DNA of 7,179 nucleotides from Chloroflexota bacterium (GCA_021786915.1 JAJYMP010000390.1:1-7179); one strand, 5' to 3'. Shown: positions 1 to 5,884, numbered from the stretch's first letter. The notes: generated by a model not told the origin, from the letters alone. Translations and numbers: made by a program.

Positions 1-498
1 GTTGCTCACCGCGTCCGGGTCGAGGTCGACCTCGGCCACCCTGGACAGGACGAGGTACAGCACCTTGGCGCGGTCGAGGCGGCCGATTTGGGCGTCGAGG
101 TCGAACTTCTCGATGACGTCGCGGGTCTCGGGGTCGAAGGCCGCGATCCAGGCGCGCAGGTTGCCCGCGACCTGGGCGGGGTCGCCGAGGATCTTCTTGA
201 GGGTCAGCGGGCTGGTGTTGTACACCTCGATGCCGGTCACCGCCTGGAGCACCGGGCCCACGTTCTCGAGCCGGCCCGCGAGGGCGGCGAGGCGGTCGAG
301 GACCTGCCTCTTGCTGGGCTCGAGGACGCAGTCGAGCCGGCGCAGGACGACCAGCGGGAGGATGACGCGGCCGTACTCGGACTGCTTGTAGTCCCCGCGC
401 AGGAGGTCGGCGATCGACCAGACGAAGCCTGCGTGGTTGTTGATCCCTGTGCGCGGCTCGGTCACGTGCCCCCCAATGCTTCCTGAGGTCGCCGCCAT
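1..498 (-). CDS. hsdM: Type I restriction-modification methyltransferase subunit HsdM, N-terminal fragment (3' end outside window)
   Basis: This is the first 166 codons of an uninterrupted leftward frame that is still open at base 1. The translation has the signature of the HsdM N-terminal helical domain: FVWSIADLLRGDYKQSEYG (residues about 25-43), then VILPLVVLRRLDCVLEP (45-61), and later VYNTSPLTLKKIL and LVLSRVAEVDLDP. In the family this domain packs against specificity subunit HsdS, and the following N6-adenine methyltransferase domain (SAM motif and NPPF) would lie beyond the window. HsdM with HsdS methylates adenine at a bipartite site and with HsdR forms the restriction complex. ATG at 498 was chosen; a GTG at 465 (MTEPRTGINNHAG) is a real alternative, since it starts closer to the conserved block and neither site has a clean Shine-Dalgarno sequence. 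The gene lies 82 bases downstream of the AlbA_2 gene on the same strand, so co-transcription is likely. hsdS and hsdR are not visible and presumably lie to the left. Confidence 0.9.
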   Translation of the reverse strand, partial: MAATSGSIGGHVTEPRTGINNHAGFVWSIADLLRGDYKQSEYGRVILPLVVLRRLDCVLEPSKRQVLDRLAALAGRLENVGPVLQAVTGIEVYNTSPLTLKKILGDPAQVAGNLRAWIAAFDPETRDVIEKFDLDAQIGRLDRAKVLYLVLSRVAEVDLDPDAVSN

Positions 499-511
499 GC
501 CATCAACTCTA

Positions 512-528
512 GCGGGCGGCGCGCCCGC
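512..528. other. Intercistronic inverted repeat before hsdM
   Basis: GCGGGC and GCCCGC form a perfect 6-bp stem around a 5-base loop, 14 bases upstream of the ATG proposed for hsdM and inside the gap after the AlbA_2 gene. There is no U-tract, so it is more plausibly an mRNA hairpin affecting hsdM translation or mRNA processing than a terminator. In such GC-rich DNA it could also be chance. Confidence 0.3.
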
Positions 529-580
529 CGGGGTGACAAGCTCTCGTTCGATGTTCCTCTGGCCGGGGCGTGTAAGCCCC

Positions 581-1747
581 CTAGTCTCTCAGCAGGCGAG
601 CCGATGCGGCGTCGACTGCTTCGCGAATTGCCGTGCCCGCTCGCCGGTACCCAAGGGCCCTCGCCAGTCCCCCGAGCAGGACGGCCGCGGTCTCCTCTCC
701 AGATGACTGCTGAGCGATGTCCGTCCATGTGTTCGTCCAGCTTCCGGTTGGTGACAGCGGGTTCCTATCAAGACCTCGGGGACGAGACGGAAAAAGCAGC
801 CCATCTTCAATGCCACTCACGGCGAACCACAGTGTCAAAGGACCACGGTAGTCGTCCAGCACCGTGGGTACCCCGACCAAGGCGAAGTGCCACGCCTTCA
901 GGATCTCCTCAGCGAGATCCTCGACGTCGGCGAACTTGCCCGTCGACATCATCGGCAAGTCCGAATGGCGGAGTACCGCTCCGGTCGGGAAGCAGCGAAC
1001 GAAGCTCGTCGTATCAGTCGATTGGCCTACAGCCGAGAAGTTGATCAGCTTCTCCGCGATGGACGTCTGCCCAAGGTCGCGATACCAGCGAGCGGCCGTC
1101 CGCTCCAGCAGCTCGTCTGTCGATTCGTCCCAGCGGGTCCGACCCCACGGCCTGCTCGGCGTCACGCCGACATTGACGCGGGGCCCCTGTGTCACCCCAA
1201 GCGTGAAGTAGCCGGCGAAGCCGTGGTCGAAGCCCAGCGATGTCGCCAGGCCAGTGGCGGGCGCAAACCACCAGCGGAGTTGATCGAGGGAAGCGGGGCC
1301 GTTGGATTGCCCCCGTCGGATCAGGACCCCGCGATCTGGCACGAACACTGGGCGGTCCCAGAAGTCCGGGACCCTGACCAGAGTAATCTGTCCCGCGTCC
1401 GGCTTGATGGCCCAGGCGATCTCGACCGGCACGTAGGGTTCAAGGGCACGGCATCGCTGCTCTAGCGACTGCGGCCGCACGTCCCCGGGTGCAAGTCGCC
1501 AACCCTCCGCCGGACGGTCCGTCGCTGCGTCCTCCTTGACCCCGATGAGGATCAGACCCGTCCCGCCGGTGTTCGCCATCGCGGCGACGGCCTCGATGAA
1601 GCGGTCGCGACCCCCCTTTGGGTCCACCTGCTCGCGATATTCGAGATGCTCGTGCTCGCGCAGGTTGAGGGCAAGGAAGTCCTCGACGACACGCCAGGAG
1701 ATCTCCCCTCCGAATGGCATCGTCCACAGGTCGGCGTCTTGGGTCAT
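581..1747 (-). CDS. AlbA_2 (Schlafen-type) domain protein, putative defence-island gene
   Basis: This 388-residue protein has an N-terminal AlbA_2 domain (the former divergent AAA_4 family) at about residues 30-155. The hallmarks are HLEYREQV (34-41), the core helix-strand FIEAVAAMANTGG followed by LILIGVKED (50-73), the strand ITLVRVPDF (121-129), and the closing segment RPVFVPDRGVLIRRGQSNG (132-150). The family is described as nucleic-acid binding, and some Schlafen relatives are nucleases; the activity here is not known. Residues about 160-388 match nothing I recognise. They are rich in Trp and Phe, and no membrane segment or signal peptide is seen. ATG at 1747 is preceded by GGGGGA at a 6-base gap and overlaps the stop of a short upstream ORF as ATGA, which indicates translational coupling. 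Genes of this type are known to sit in or beside type I restriction loci, and hsdM follows 82 bases downstream. Base composition is lower in GC than the recombinase (35 of 60 bases in 1021-1080). The domain call is firm; the role is inferred from context. Confidence 0.85.
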   Translation of the reverse strand: MTQDADLWTMPFGGEISWRVVEDFLALNLREHEHLEYREQVDPKGGRDRFIEAVAAMANTGGTGLILIGVKEDAATDRPAEGWRLAPGDVRPQSLEQRCRALEPYVPVEIAWAIKPDAGQITLVRVPDFWDRPVFVPDRGVLIRRGQSNGPASLDQLRWWFAPATGLATSLGFDHGFAGYFTLGVTQGPRVNVGVTPSRPWGRTRWDESTDELLERTAARWYRDLGQTSIAEKLINFSAVGQSTDTTSFVRCFPTGAVLRHSDLPMMSTGKFADVEDLAEEILKAWHFALVGVPTVLDDYRGPLTLWFAVSGIEDGLLFPSRPRGLDRNPLSPTGSWTNTWTDIAQQSSGEETAAVLLGGLARALGYRRAGTAIREAVDAASARLLRD

Positions 1748-1902
1748 GTCGAGTCCCCCAACGAGGGCGGCCGGCGAAGCCGCCTAGGCAGCACGAGCTT
1801 CGTCGACCCGCGGTTGCCATGCTCAATCGCGGCAGCAATCGTTGTGTCGTCTGCTGGGTCGGCCGGCCGCAGCGACACTGCCTCGGTCCCGTCGACCGTC
1901 AC
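1744..1902 (-). CDS. Short hypothetical ORF overlapping the AlbA_2 gene start
   Basis: This is a possible 52-residue product starting at GTG 1902, with GAGG 8 bases upstream of the start. Its TGA stop overlaps the ATG of the AlbA_2 gene as ATGA. The composition is protein-like (DGTEAVSLRPADPADD, then IAAAIEHGNRG, then a basic LVLPRRLRRP near the C-terminus), with no membrane segment. The frame stays open upstream to an ATG at 2091, but that extension (Ser/Arg/Gln-rich) does not look coding. No family was recognised. Its position and basic tail would fit a small regulator, an antitoxin-like partner or a leader peptide that couples translation of the AlbA_2 gene; none of these is demonstrated. 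It could also be non-coding leader. Confidence 0.4.
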   Translation of the reverse strand: MTVDGTEAVSLRPADPADDTTIAAAIEHGNRGSTKLVLPRRLRRPPSLGDST

Positions 1903-2194
1903 GCCATCGCCCTCAAGGTCCTCTGTCCGGATTGGAGCCCGTGTGTCAGTCTCGCATCCAGCGAGTGACGATGGACGTGCGCCGTGACAGCTCTGTTGAC
2001 TCTGCGTTTCTCGATCGATCCGGATTCCACCTGTCCGGTGTCGGGATCCGGACGGAAATGGCGGCGTTCGTGTGCTCGAGATCGCGAGCAATCCTCACGT
2101 ACCCAGCTCCGTACACACGACCAGTTCTCGGCTAAGGTCGTCGGCGCTACGTTCGCCGGGTGCCACGCCAACCCGTCGTCGATCGCGTCCACCT

Positions 2195-2214
2195 CGAACC
2201 CGCCCACGGGTTCG
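2195..2214. promoter_or_regulatory. Perfect hairpin dyad upstream of the recombinase
   Basis: CGAACCCG, a 4-base spacer CCCA, then CGGGTTCG form a perfect 8-bp inverted repeat. A further two pairs form outside a single T-T mismatch (2192-2193 with 2216-2217). It lies about 110 bases before the recombinase start. It could be an operator, part of a recombinase attachment site, or an RNA hairpin. Confidence 0.35.
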
Positions 2215-2249
2215 TGGCCGCCCTCGCGCGCCTGATCGAGGCCGCCGAG

Positions 2250-2263
2250 GCCTGCCGGCAGGC
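2250..2263. promoter_or_regulatory. 14-bp perfect palindrome, candidate operator or recombinase site
   Basis: GCCTGCCGGCAGGC is self-complementary over its full 14 bases. It ends 21 bases before a possible -10 hexamer (TATCAT, 2285-2290) and 62 bases before the recombinase start. That position covers where a -35 element would be, suiting an autoregulatory operator. A dimeric serine recombinase could also bind such symmetry. Confidence 0.35.
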
Positions 2264-2311
2264 AAGGGCGGTTGAGGCGTCCGCTATCATCGGCGGCGGG
2301 TACGCGATACC

Positions 2312-2319
2312 AGAAGGAG
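2312..2319 (+). promoter_or_regulatory. Ribosome binding site that sets the recombinase start
   Basis: AGAAGGAG is a near-ideal Shine-Dalgarno sequence with a 6-base gap to GTG at 2326. It selects this GTG over the upstream in-frame ATG at 2272, which would add 18 residues without a comparable site. Confidence 0.75.
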
Positions 2320-2325
2320 CGCACC

Positions 2326-4107
2326 GTGCCGAGACGCACGACGCGCCGGCGGATCGGCGTGCCCGACGCCTTCCGGCGGCTGCCGATGGACGAGGAGGAC
2401 CTCGCAGGGCTCCCCTCGTTCCGGGTCATCCGGGTGTCGACCGAGGCGCAGGACTACCGGGGCGGGCCGGAGGGCCAGGCGCACGAGCTCGACCTCGCCG
2501 AGCGGCGGACCGGGGTCGTCCCGTCGGGGCTTGAGCTCCGCGACGCGTCGCCGGGCTGGGACGCGGGGCGCCTGGAGCCCGCGCTCGCCTGGGCGGCCGA
2601 GGGCCGGGTGCGTGTCGGGCTCGTCCCCTACTTCAGCCGGTTCATGCGCGACCCGGCGCTCGCGTTCGCGTACCGGGACGCCTTCCACGCCCGCGGCTGC
2701 GTCCTGTACTTCGCCGACCGGAGGCTGCTGAGCTCGGACCCCGCGCGCCAGGGCGACTTCGGCGAGCAGGCGGTGAAGGCCCAGATCGACAACCTCGACC
2801 GGGCGCGGGCGATCGCTGGCGGCATGGCGGCCAAGTTCCGCTCGCAGCGGGACCCGGGCGGCCACCCGGCGCTCGGCTTCCGGCGGACTGCCGGCCCGCG
2901 ACCGGTCCTCGAGCCCGATCCCGAGCACATCGGCGAGGCACGGGCGCTGTTCGAGCTGTACGCGACCGGCGCCTACAGCGACGACACGCTCGAGCTCGAG
3001 GCGGCCCGCCGCGGCTACGCCTCCGCGCGGACCGGGCGGCCGCTCACCGCCGCCGGGATCGCGGAGCTGCTCCGCAACCCGGTCTACAACGGGTACCTGG
3101 TCCGGTACCGGGGCTTCTCGGACGAGGAGCGCGTCGAGGCGCCGTGGCGGCGGCGTGCTGACGGCGAGGTCGACCCGCCGGTCGACGACGCGCTGTGGGA
3201 GCGGGTGCAGGCGCTGCGGCGCGAGCGCTCGACGCCCGGCGTGAGGTCCGCCAAGGAGCGGGTCTACCCGCCGCGCCTCGCCTGCCACGGGTGCGGGACC
3301 CAGCTGACGGGGCAGGCGCCCAACGGCCGGCGCCGGATGGTCCACCCATCCCCGGTGTGCGCGGGCTGGCGGGAGGCGGCGGGGTCGCGCCTCAGCTTCC
3401 GGGCCGAGGTCTACGAGTGGCAGGTCGCGGCGCTGCTGGCGACCGCCAAGCTCGACGAACCGGCCAGGCGGCGGGTCGTGGAGGCGCTCACGGGCGCGGC
3501 CGCGCCGCTCGACACCCGGCGGATCGGGCGCCTTGAGCAGGAGCTCCGGGCGCTCGCGCTCGACAACGCCTTCGGCCGCGTCGGCGACGACGACTACCTG
3601 CGCCGCAAGGGCGCCATGCTGGCGGAGATCGAGGAGGCGCGGCGTCCGGCGGCCGGCCGTGGCGTCGTCGACCCGGCGCGCGCGCTGGCCTGGCTCGACG
3701 ACCTGCGCTCGCTCTGGGAGGTCGAGCTCCCCGAGCGGCCGGAGCGCGCGGGGGCGCGCCGCGAGTACGAGCTGCGGCGAGCCGAGGCGACGGCCGCCGC
3801 ATTCGAGCGACTGGAGGTTCTGGGCCCGGTGATCGTCGAGGCGAGGGTGGCCGAGGACCTGCTCGCCGGGCGGGCGCTCGTCGAGGCGATCGCCCCGGAT
3901 CGCGCCGTCCTGGTCGGTGACAGGGCCGAGGTCATGGCGCAGCTGGTCGGCGGCAGGCAGCCGTGGATCCGGCGCGCGGACACCCAGTCGGCACGCCGAA
4001 AACGGGAGTGGCGTGCAGGGGAAAGGACAAAGAGGTCAGTTGGTCGGGGCGAGAGGCTTTGCGCCTCCGGTACCGACCTCAGCGTGGGACTGATCCGGCT
4101 CGCGTAG
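2326..4107 (+). CDS. Large serine recombinase (resolvase/integrase family)
   Basis: This is a 593-residue protein with the three-part layout of large serine recombinases, which cut and rejoin DNA at attachment sites through a serine-phosphate link. Residues about 31-175 are the resolvase catalytic domain: FRVIRVSTEAQ gives the probable nucleophile Ser38 with Arg36, and PYFSRFMRDP (101-110) supplies the conserved arginines. Residues about 197-262 form the Recombinase DNA-binding domain, ending in LRNPVYNGYLVRYRG. Next comes a zinc-ribbon segment with Cys320-x2-Cys323 and then His340 and Cys345 as likely ligands, followed by charged, coiled-coil-like helices (about 398-440 and 470-500). The C-terminus from about residue 545 is basic and low in family character, and its DNA overlaps a tRNA-like remnant on the other strand. 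The natural protein may therefore end earlier and this tail may be read-through of an attachment junction. Base composition is very GC-rich (49 of 60 in 2521-2580). It is divergent from the restriction-modification operon. It could be the integrase of the island or a stand-alone recombinase. Confidence 0.93.
   Translation: MPRRTTRRRIGVPDAFRRLPMDEEDLAGLPSFRVIRVSTEAQDYRGGPEGQAHELDLAERRTGVVPSGLELRDASPGWDAGRLEPALAWAAEGRVRVGLVPYFSRFMRDPALAFAYRDAFHARGCVLYFADRRLLSSDPARQGDFGEQAVKAQIDNLDRARAIAGGMAAKFRSQRDPGGHPALGFRRTAGPRPVLEPDPEHIGEARALFELYATGAYSDDTLELEAARRGYASARTGRPLTAAGIAELLRNPVYNGYLVRYRGFSDEERVEAPWRRRADGEVDPPVDDALWERVQALRRERSTPGVRSAKERVYPPRLACHGCGTQLTGQAPNGRRRMVHPSPVCAGWREAAGSRLSFRAEVYEWQVAALLATAKLDEPARRRVVEALTGAAAPLDTRRIGRLEQELRALALDNAFGRVGDDDYLRRKGAMLAEIEEARRPAAGRGVVDPARALAWLDDLRSLWEVELPERPERAGARREYELRRAEATAAAFERLEVLGPVIVEARVAEDLLAGRALVEAIAPDRAVLVGDRAEVMAQLVGGRQPWIRRADTQSARRKREWRAGERTKRSVGRGERLCASGTDLSVGLIRLA
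4041..4068 (-). other. Degraded 3' end of a tRNA (tRNA-Pro-like), candidate att scar
   Basis: Read on the minus strand, 4068 to 4041 gives a T-stem GGAGG, a 7-base loop CGCAAAG, the pairing strand CCTCT, the acceptor strand CGCCCCG, then A and CCA. This is the layout and much of the wording of a tRNA-Pro 3' end. Only three loop positions differ from a standard T-loop (TTCAAAT), but they include the near-invariant T54 and T55, so this is not a working tRNA. Weaker resemblance continues upstream on that strand (GAGGTCGG, a TCAG/CTGA stem with a 7-base loop, and TA...AGCCGG, to about 4113). A 6-base insertion interrupts it and no matching 5' acceptor strand was found. The whole lies opposite the recombinase C-terminal codons. 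tRNA 3' ends are common attachment sites for mobile elements, so a scar or old att site is the likely reading. Confidence 0.55.
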
Positions 4108-4676
4108 ATCACGCTCGAAACTCGTCCGCTCGGGGCCAGCCCCCGCGCAGTGTCCTCCCTCTACCGTGAGGCCCGCGCGAGCCTCTCCGCGAGGTCCGGC
4201 AAGAGTCCGGTCCTCGGCGTCGGCCGCGATGCTTAGCCCGCCGTGAGGGGGGCGACAGCCGAGCCGGGGCGCCGGGCGACCCTGAGCATCGAGTAGGCGG
4301 CGGGGTCGCGGCGGCGCACCCACTTTGGCGGATCGGCTCGGCTCGCTCCTCGGGTCACCACCAGCGTTGCGACGTTGACTGGAACCCAGCGTCAGTGGCA
4401 TCGCGTGGGTTTGGCTCCAAGGGCAGGGTCGGCGACGCGATCATGCGCGCCCGGATTGACGACACAGGACTCGGCGTCCGAGGGGACGGCGGACGTGCCC
4501 ACTAAGTCGGCCAGCTCGGCGGATGGCGCATCCTCCCGGCCTATTGAGGCGGTGGCCCGCCGCGTCGCTCTGCGGGCGATTTCCTGCTGCTCGCCGGAAC
4601 TCTCGACGTGGCTCGGCGGGCGAGCGTGAGCGGCATGCGCACAATGCCGCATGACGCAGCGCCGCCCAGGCGTGCA
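4108..4676. other. Non-coding or degraded stretch after the recombinase
   Basis: About 570 bases without a convincing gene. Frames open on both strands here give Arg/Ser/Pro-rich, low-complexity translations with no family resemblance. No transposase remnant, intact tRNA or clear terminator was seen. The right part must carry the promoter of the secreted-protein pair. GGAACC at 4381-4386 with CGTG 17 bases on resembles an ECF-type promoter, but this is weak and lies nearly 300 bases before the chosen start. The stretch may be the junction zone between an integrated element and the chromosome. Confidence 0.5.
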
Positions 4677-5201
4677 GTGTCGGCGGATCGAGCAGCATCT
4701 CCGGGCGCCCGCCCGGGGGGAAAGGTAGGTGTCTGCACGCGAAGGCTAGCCGGTGCCCTCATTGGAGTCTGGCTGATCTTGAGCCAGCCAGCGCTCGTCC
4801 TGGGTAGCGCGGATTCCCCGCTCAACGACGGCGCCAAGTGGTGGATACCGAACTCCGGGCCATACGCGAGCGTCTGCGTCCAATCCGGTATCCATGATGT
4901 AGCCGTCAACTATGGGCAGATCGTCATCAAGAACTGGGTGTCGGGCAGCTGTTCCGGCAGCAATCGAAACGTCCCCTCCGGATTCCTCGGGACCTCGCTG
5001 GTGGGATACGGGCCAAGCTACTGCGGGGCAACGGACACCTACTACAGCAACGTCTCGACCTCCGCATGGCAGCTGTGGGCGAGCCTCTGCCCCAACCCGT
5101 CTGGCCTGCAGAGCTTCCACACGCTGGCCTACGGCTACTACTGGACCGGTGCCAGCTACCAGTTCTCGGGCGGCTGGACCTCACCGAGCCAGAACTACTA
5201 G
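4677..5201 (+). CDS. Secreted hypothetical protein with four cysteines
   Basis: About 174 residues from GTG 4677, which has AGG six bases upstream. The frame is open further, with possible starts at 4608 (GTG), 4635 and 4644 (ATG), so the true N-terminus is uncertain. A basic n-region (TRRLAG, 21-26) leads into a hydrophobic core (LIGVWLILSQPALVLG, 28-43) with probable signal-peptidase cleavage near GSA-D (45/46). The twin arginine is only loosely Tat-like. The mature part of about 130 residues is rich in Gly, Ser, Tyr and Trp, with Cys at 67, 92, 116 and 138 that could form two disulphides, and ends in a Tyr/Trp-rich stretch (HTLAYGYYWTGASYQFSG). There is no further membrane segment. I recognise no family; a small beta-rich extracellular protein is an inference. 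It is followed after 10 bases by another secreted-protein gene whose Shine-Dalgarno begins at the last base of this stop codon, so the two are almost certainly co-translated. Confidence 0.75.
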   Translation: MSADRAASPGARPGGKVGVCTRRLAGALIGVWLILSQPALVLGSADSPLNDGAKWWIPNSGPYASVCVQSGIHDVAVNYGQIVIKNWVSGSCSGSNRNVPSGFLGTSLVGYGPSYCGATDTYYSNVSTSAWQLWASLCPNPSGLQSFHTLAYGYYWTGASYQFSGGWTSPSQNY

Positions 5202-5205
5202 GAGG
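5201..5205 (+). promoter_or_regulatory. Ribosome binding site overlapping the upstream stop codon
   Basis: GGAGG starts at the last base of the preceding TAG and is 6 bases from GTG 5212. It fixes that start, and the overlap suggests translational coupling of the two secreted proteins. Confidence 0.75.
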
Positions 5206-5211
5206 CCGGTC

Positions 5212-5619
5212 GTGACATCGCCCAAGCATCTCCGCTTCGTTGCACTTCTCGCGGCGATCTTCGCCCTCGCTGGCACGGCCACTGTCATGGCCGCATCGCC
5301 CGGGCCCACGAAGGGCCCGATCCCCGATGCCGCGTGGGGTTACGCCGGGAGCCTGAACCTCACCCTCGTCCCGGACTACATCCCGGCGTCCGATCGGGCC
5401 GGCAATGAGATCGGCTACGTGTCGCGAGACGCCTTGATCGACCCCTCGGGTGGGCAGCGGGACCAGGCCGGCAGGCCCGTCACTGCGGTCTGGCCGGTCT
5501 TCGCCGCAGACCTGAAGACGGTCGTCGGGCACATGGTCCCGAACAAGGGCTTCGTACGCGTCGGGGCCGACCCAGCCTCGGCCCCTTCCGTTTCGGTGAG
5601 CTTCGCCCCTGCGCCGTAA
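5212..5619 (+). CDS. Small secreted hypothetical protein with GYV...TVVG motif
   Basis: 135 residues from GTG 5212, set by a strong GGAGG. Residues 1-28 form a clear signal peptide: Lys5/Arg8, the hydrophobic run FVALLAAIFALAG (9-21), and AxA-like cleavage after VMA (25-27) or one residue on. The mature protein of about 107 residues has no Cys and no further membrane segment. Its centre reads LVPDYIPASDRAGNEIGYV (52-70), SRDALI (71-76), then WPVFAADLKTVVGHMVPNKG (94-113), ending in a Ser/Pro/Ala tail. The GYV..R and D..TVVG pair recurs in the C-terminal part of the membrane protein encoded at 5885-6625 on the other strand, so this may be a small shared extracytoplasmic fold. Function is unknown. 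It is the second gene of a pair with the preceding secreted protein and is followed by a GC-rich stem that may end transcription. Confidence 0.8.
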   Translation: MTSPKHLRFVALLAAIFALAGTATVMAASPGPTKGPIPDAAWGYAGSLNLTLVPDYIPASDRAGNEIGYVSRDALIDPSGGQRDQAGRPVTAVWPVFAADLKTVVGHMVPNKGFVRVGADPASAPSVSVSFAPAP

Positions 5620-5636
5620 CTCGGCGGCGGAAGGGC

Positions 5637-5687
5637 CGCGCGGCGGGCCGGTCCGGCGCAGAGCCTGCGCCACGCGCCCGCCGCGCG
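5637..5687 (+). terminator. Nested GC-rich stem after the secreted-protein pair
   Basis: A perfect 12-bp outer stem pairs 5637-5648 with 5676-5687. It encloses a second perfect 6-bp stem (GGCGCA at 5655-5660, TGCGCC at 5666-5671) with a 5-base loop. It starts 18 bases after the stop of the 5212 gene. There is no U-tract, so it would be a non-canonical terminator or mRNA stabiliser, and its symmetry could also serve the converging genes. The bases from 5688 to 5884 show nothing else convincing. Confidence 0.5.
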
Positions 5688-5884
5688 CCCGCAATCTGGC
5701 CGCCAACTTCCGCCCCGTCCGAGCCGTCCCCTGTGACGGCATGTGAACTCCGAACTGGGCACCTCCTGACCAGCCACGATCCGTTGCGCGGCAGCCGCCG
5801 GAGCGCACCCCGCGTCTCCTACCGCCCGACGACAAGGACACCGTGGTTGCGCGACCGATCCGGAGGCGGTCGTCGCGGGACAGG

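Larger units (their letters stand above)
1903..2325. other. Divergent intergenic region between the defence operon and the recombinase
   Basis: About 420 bases separate the leftward operon from the rightward recombinase. All frames here look non-coding or doubtful. A leftward frame over 1899-2429 and a rightward frame from 2160 have stretches of plausible residues but run into the recombinase in the wrong frame. The region must hold promoters for both transcription units. It contains two perfect dyads (2195-2214 and 2250-2263), a TATCAT hexamer at 2285-2290 placed like a -10 box for the recombinase, and two GATCCGGA copies (2017-2024, 2045-2052) 28 bases apart. No clear -35/-10 pair was found for the leftward operon. 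A recombination site could also lie here. Confidence 0.5.

Noticed and set aside
2017..2052. Two GATCCGGA copies 28 bases apart
   Set aside because: The core TCCGGA is self-complementary and GATCCGG recurs elsewhere in the window (near 3965, 4093, 5857), so it is probably compositional.
1899..2429. Leftward 176-codon frame across the divergent region
   Set aside because: It overlaps both the short ORF and the recombinase start and has no convincing conserved stretch, although a few segments look protein-like.
2160..2534. Rightward 124-codon frame before the recombinase
   Set aside because: A short helical-looking stretch is followed by Arg/Pro/Gly-rich shadow of the recombinase; no ribosome binding site.
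2287..3345. Long leftward open frame of 352 codons opposite the recombinase
   Set aside because: It is a shadow of the very GC-rich recombinase gene; the translation is Arg/Pro/Gly-rich and shows no family features.
4041..4113. An intact, working tRNA gene at the remnant
   Set aside because: T54 and T55 are changed, the variable region carries an insertion, the D-stem does not pair and no 5' strand complementary to CGCCCCG is present.
4036..4401. Leftward 121-codon frame after the recombinase
   Set aside because: Low-complexity Arg/Gly/Pro-rich translation, no ribosome binding site and overlap with the tRNA-like remnant.
4381..4407. GGAACC-N17-CGTG resembling an ECF sigma promoter
   Set aside because: Such short patterns occur often by chance in this composition and it is nearly 300 bases before the chosen start; not strong enough to annotate.
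4912..5211. N-terminal extension of the second secreted protein to an ATG at 4912
   Set aside because: It overlaps the first secreted-protein gene in another frame, has a noise-like translation and would bury the signal peptide; GTG 5212 has a strong ribosome binding site.
5827..5875. CGACGAC / GTCGTCG inverted repeat before the end of the membrane-protein gene
   Set aside because: Only 7 bp with a 35-base loop and no U-tract; not a credible terminator.
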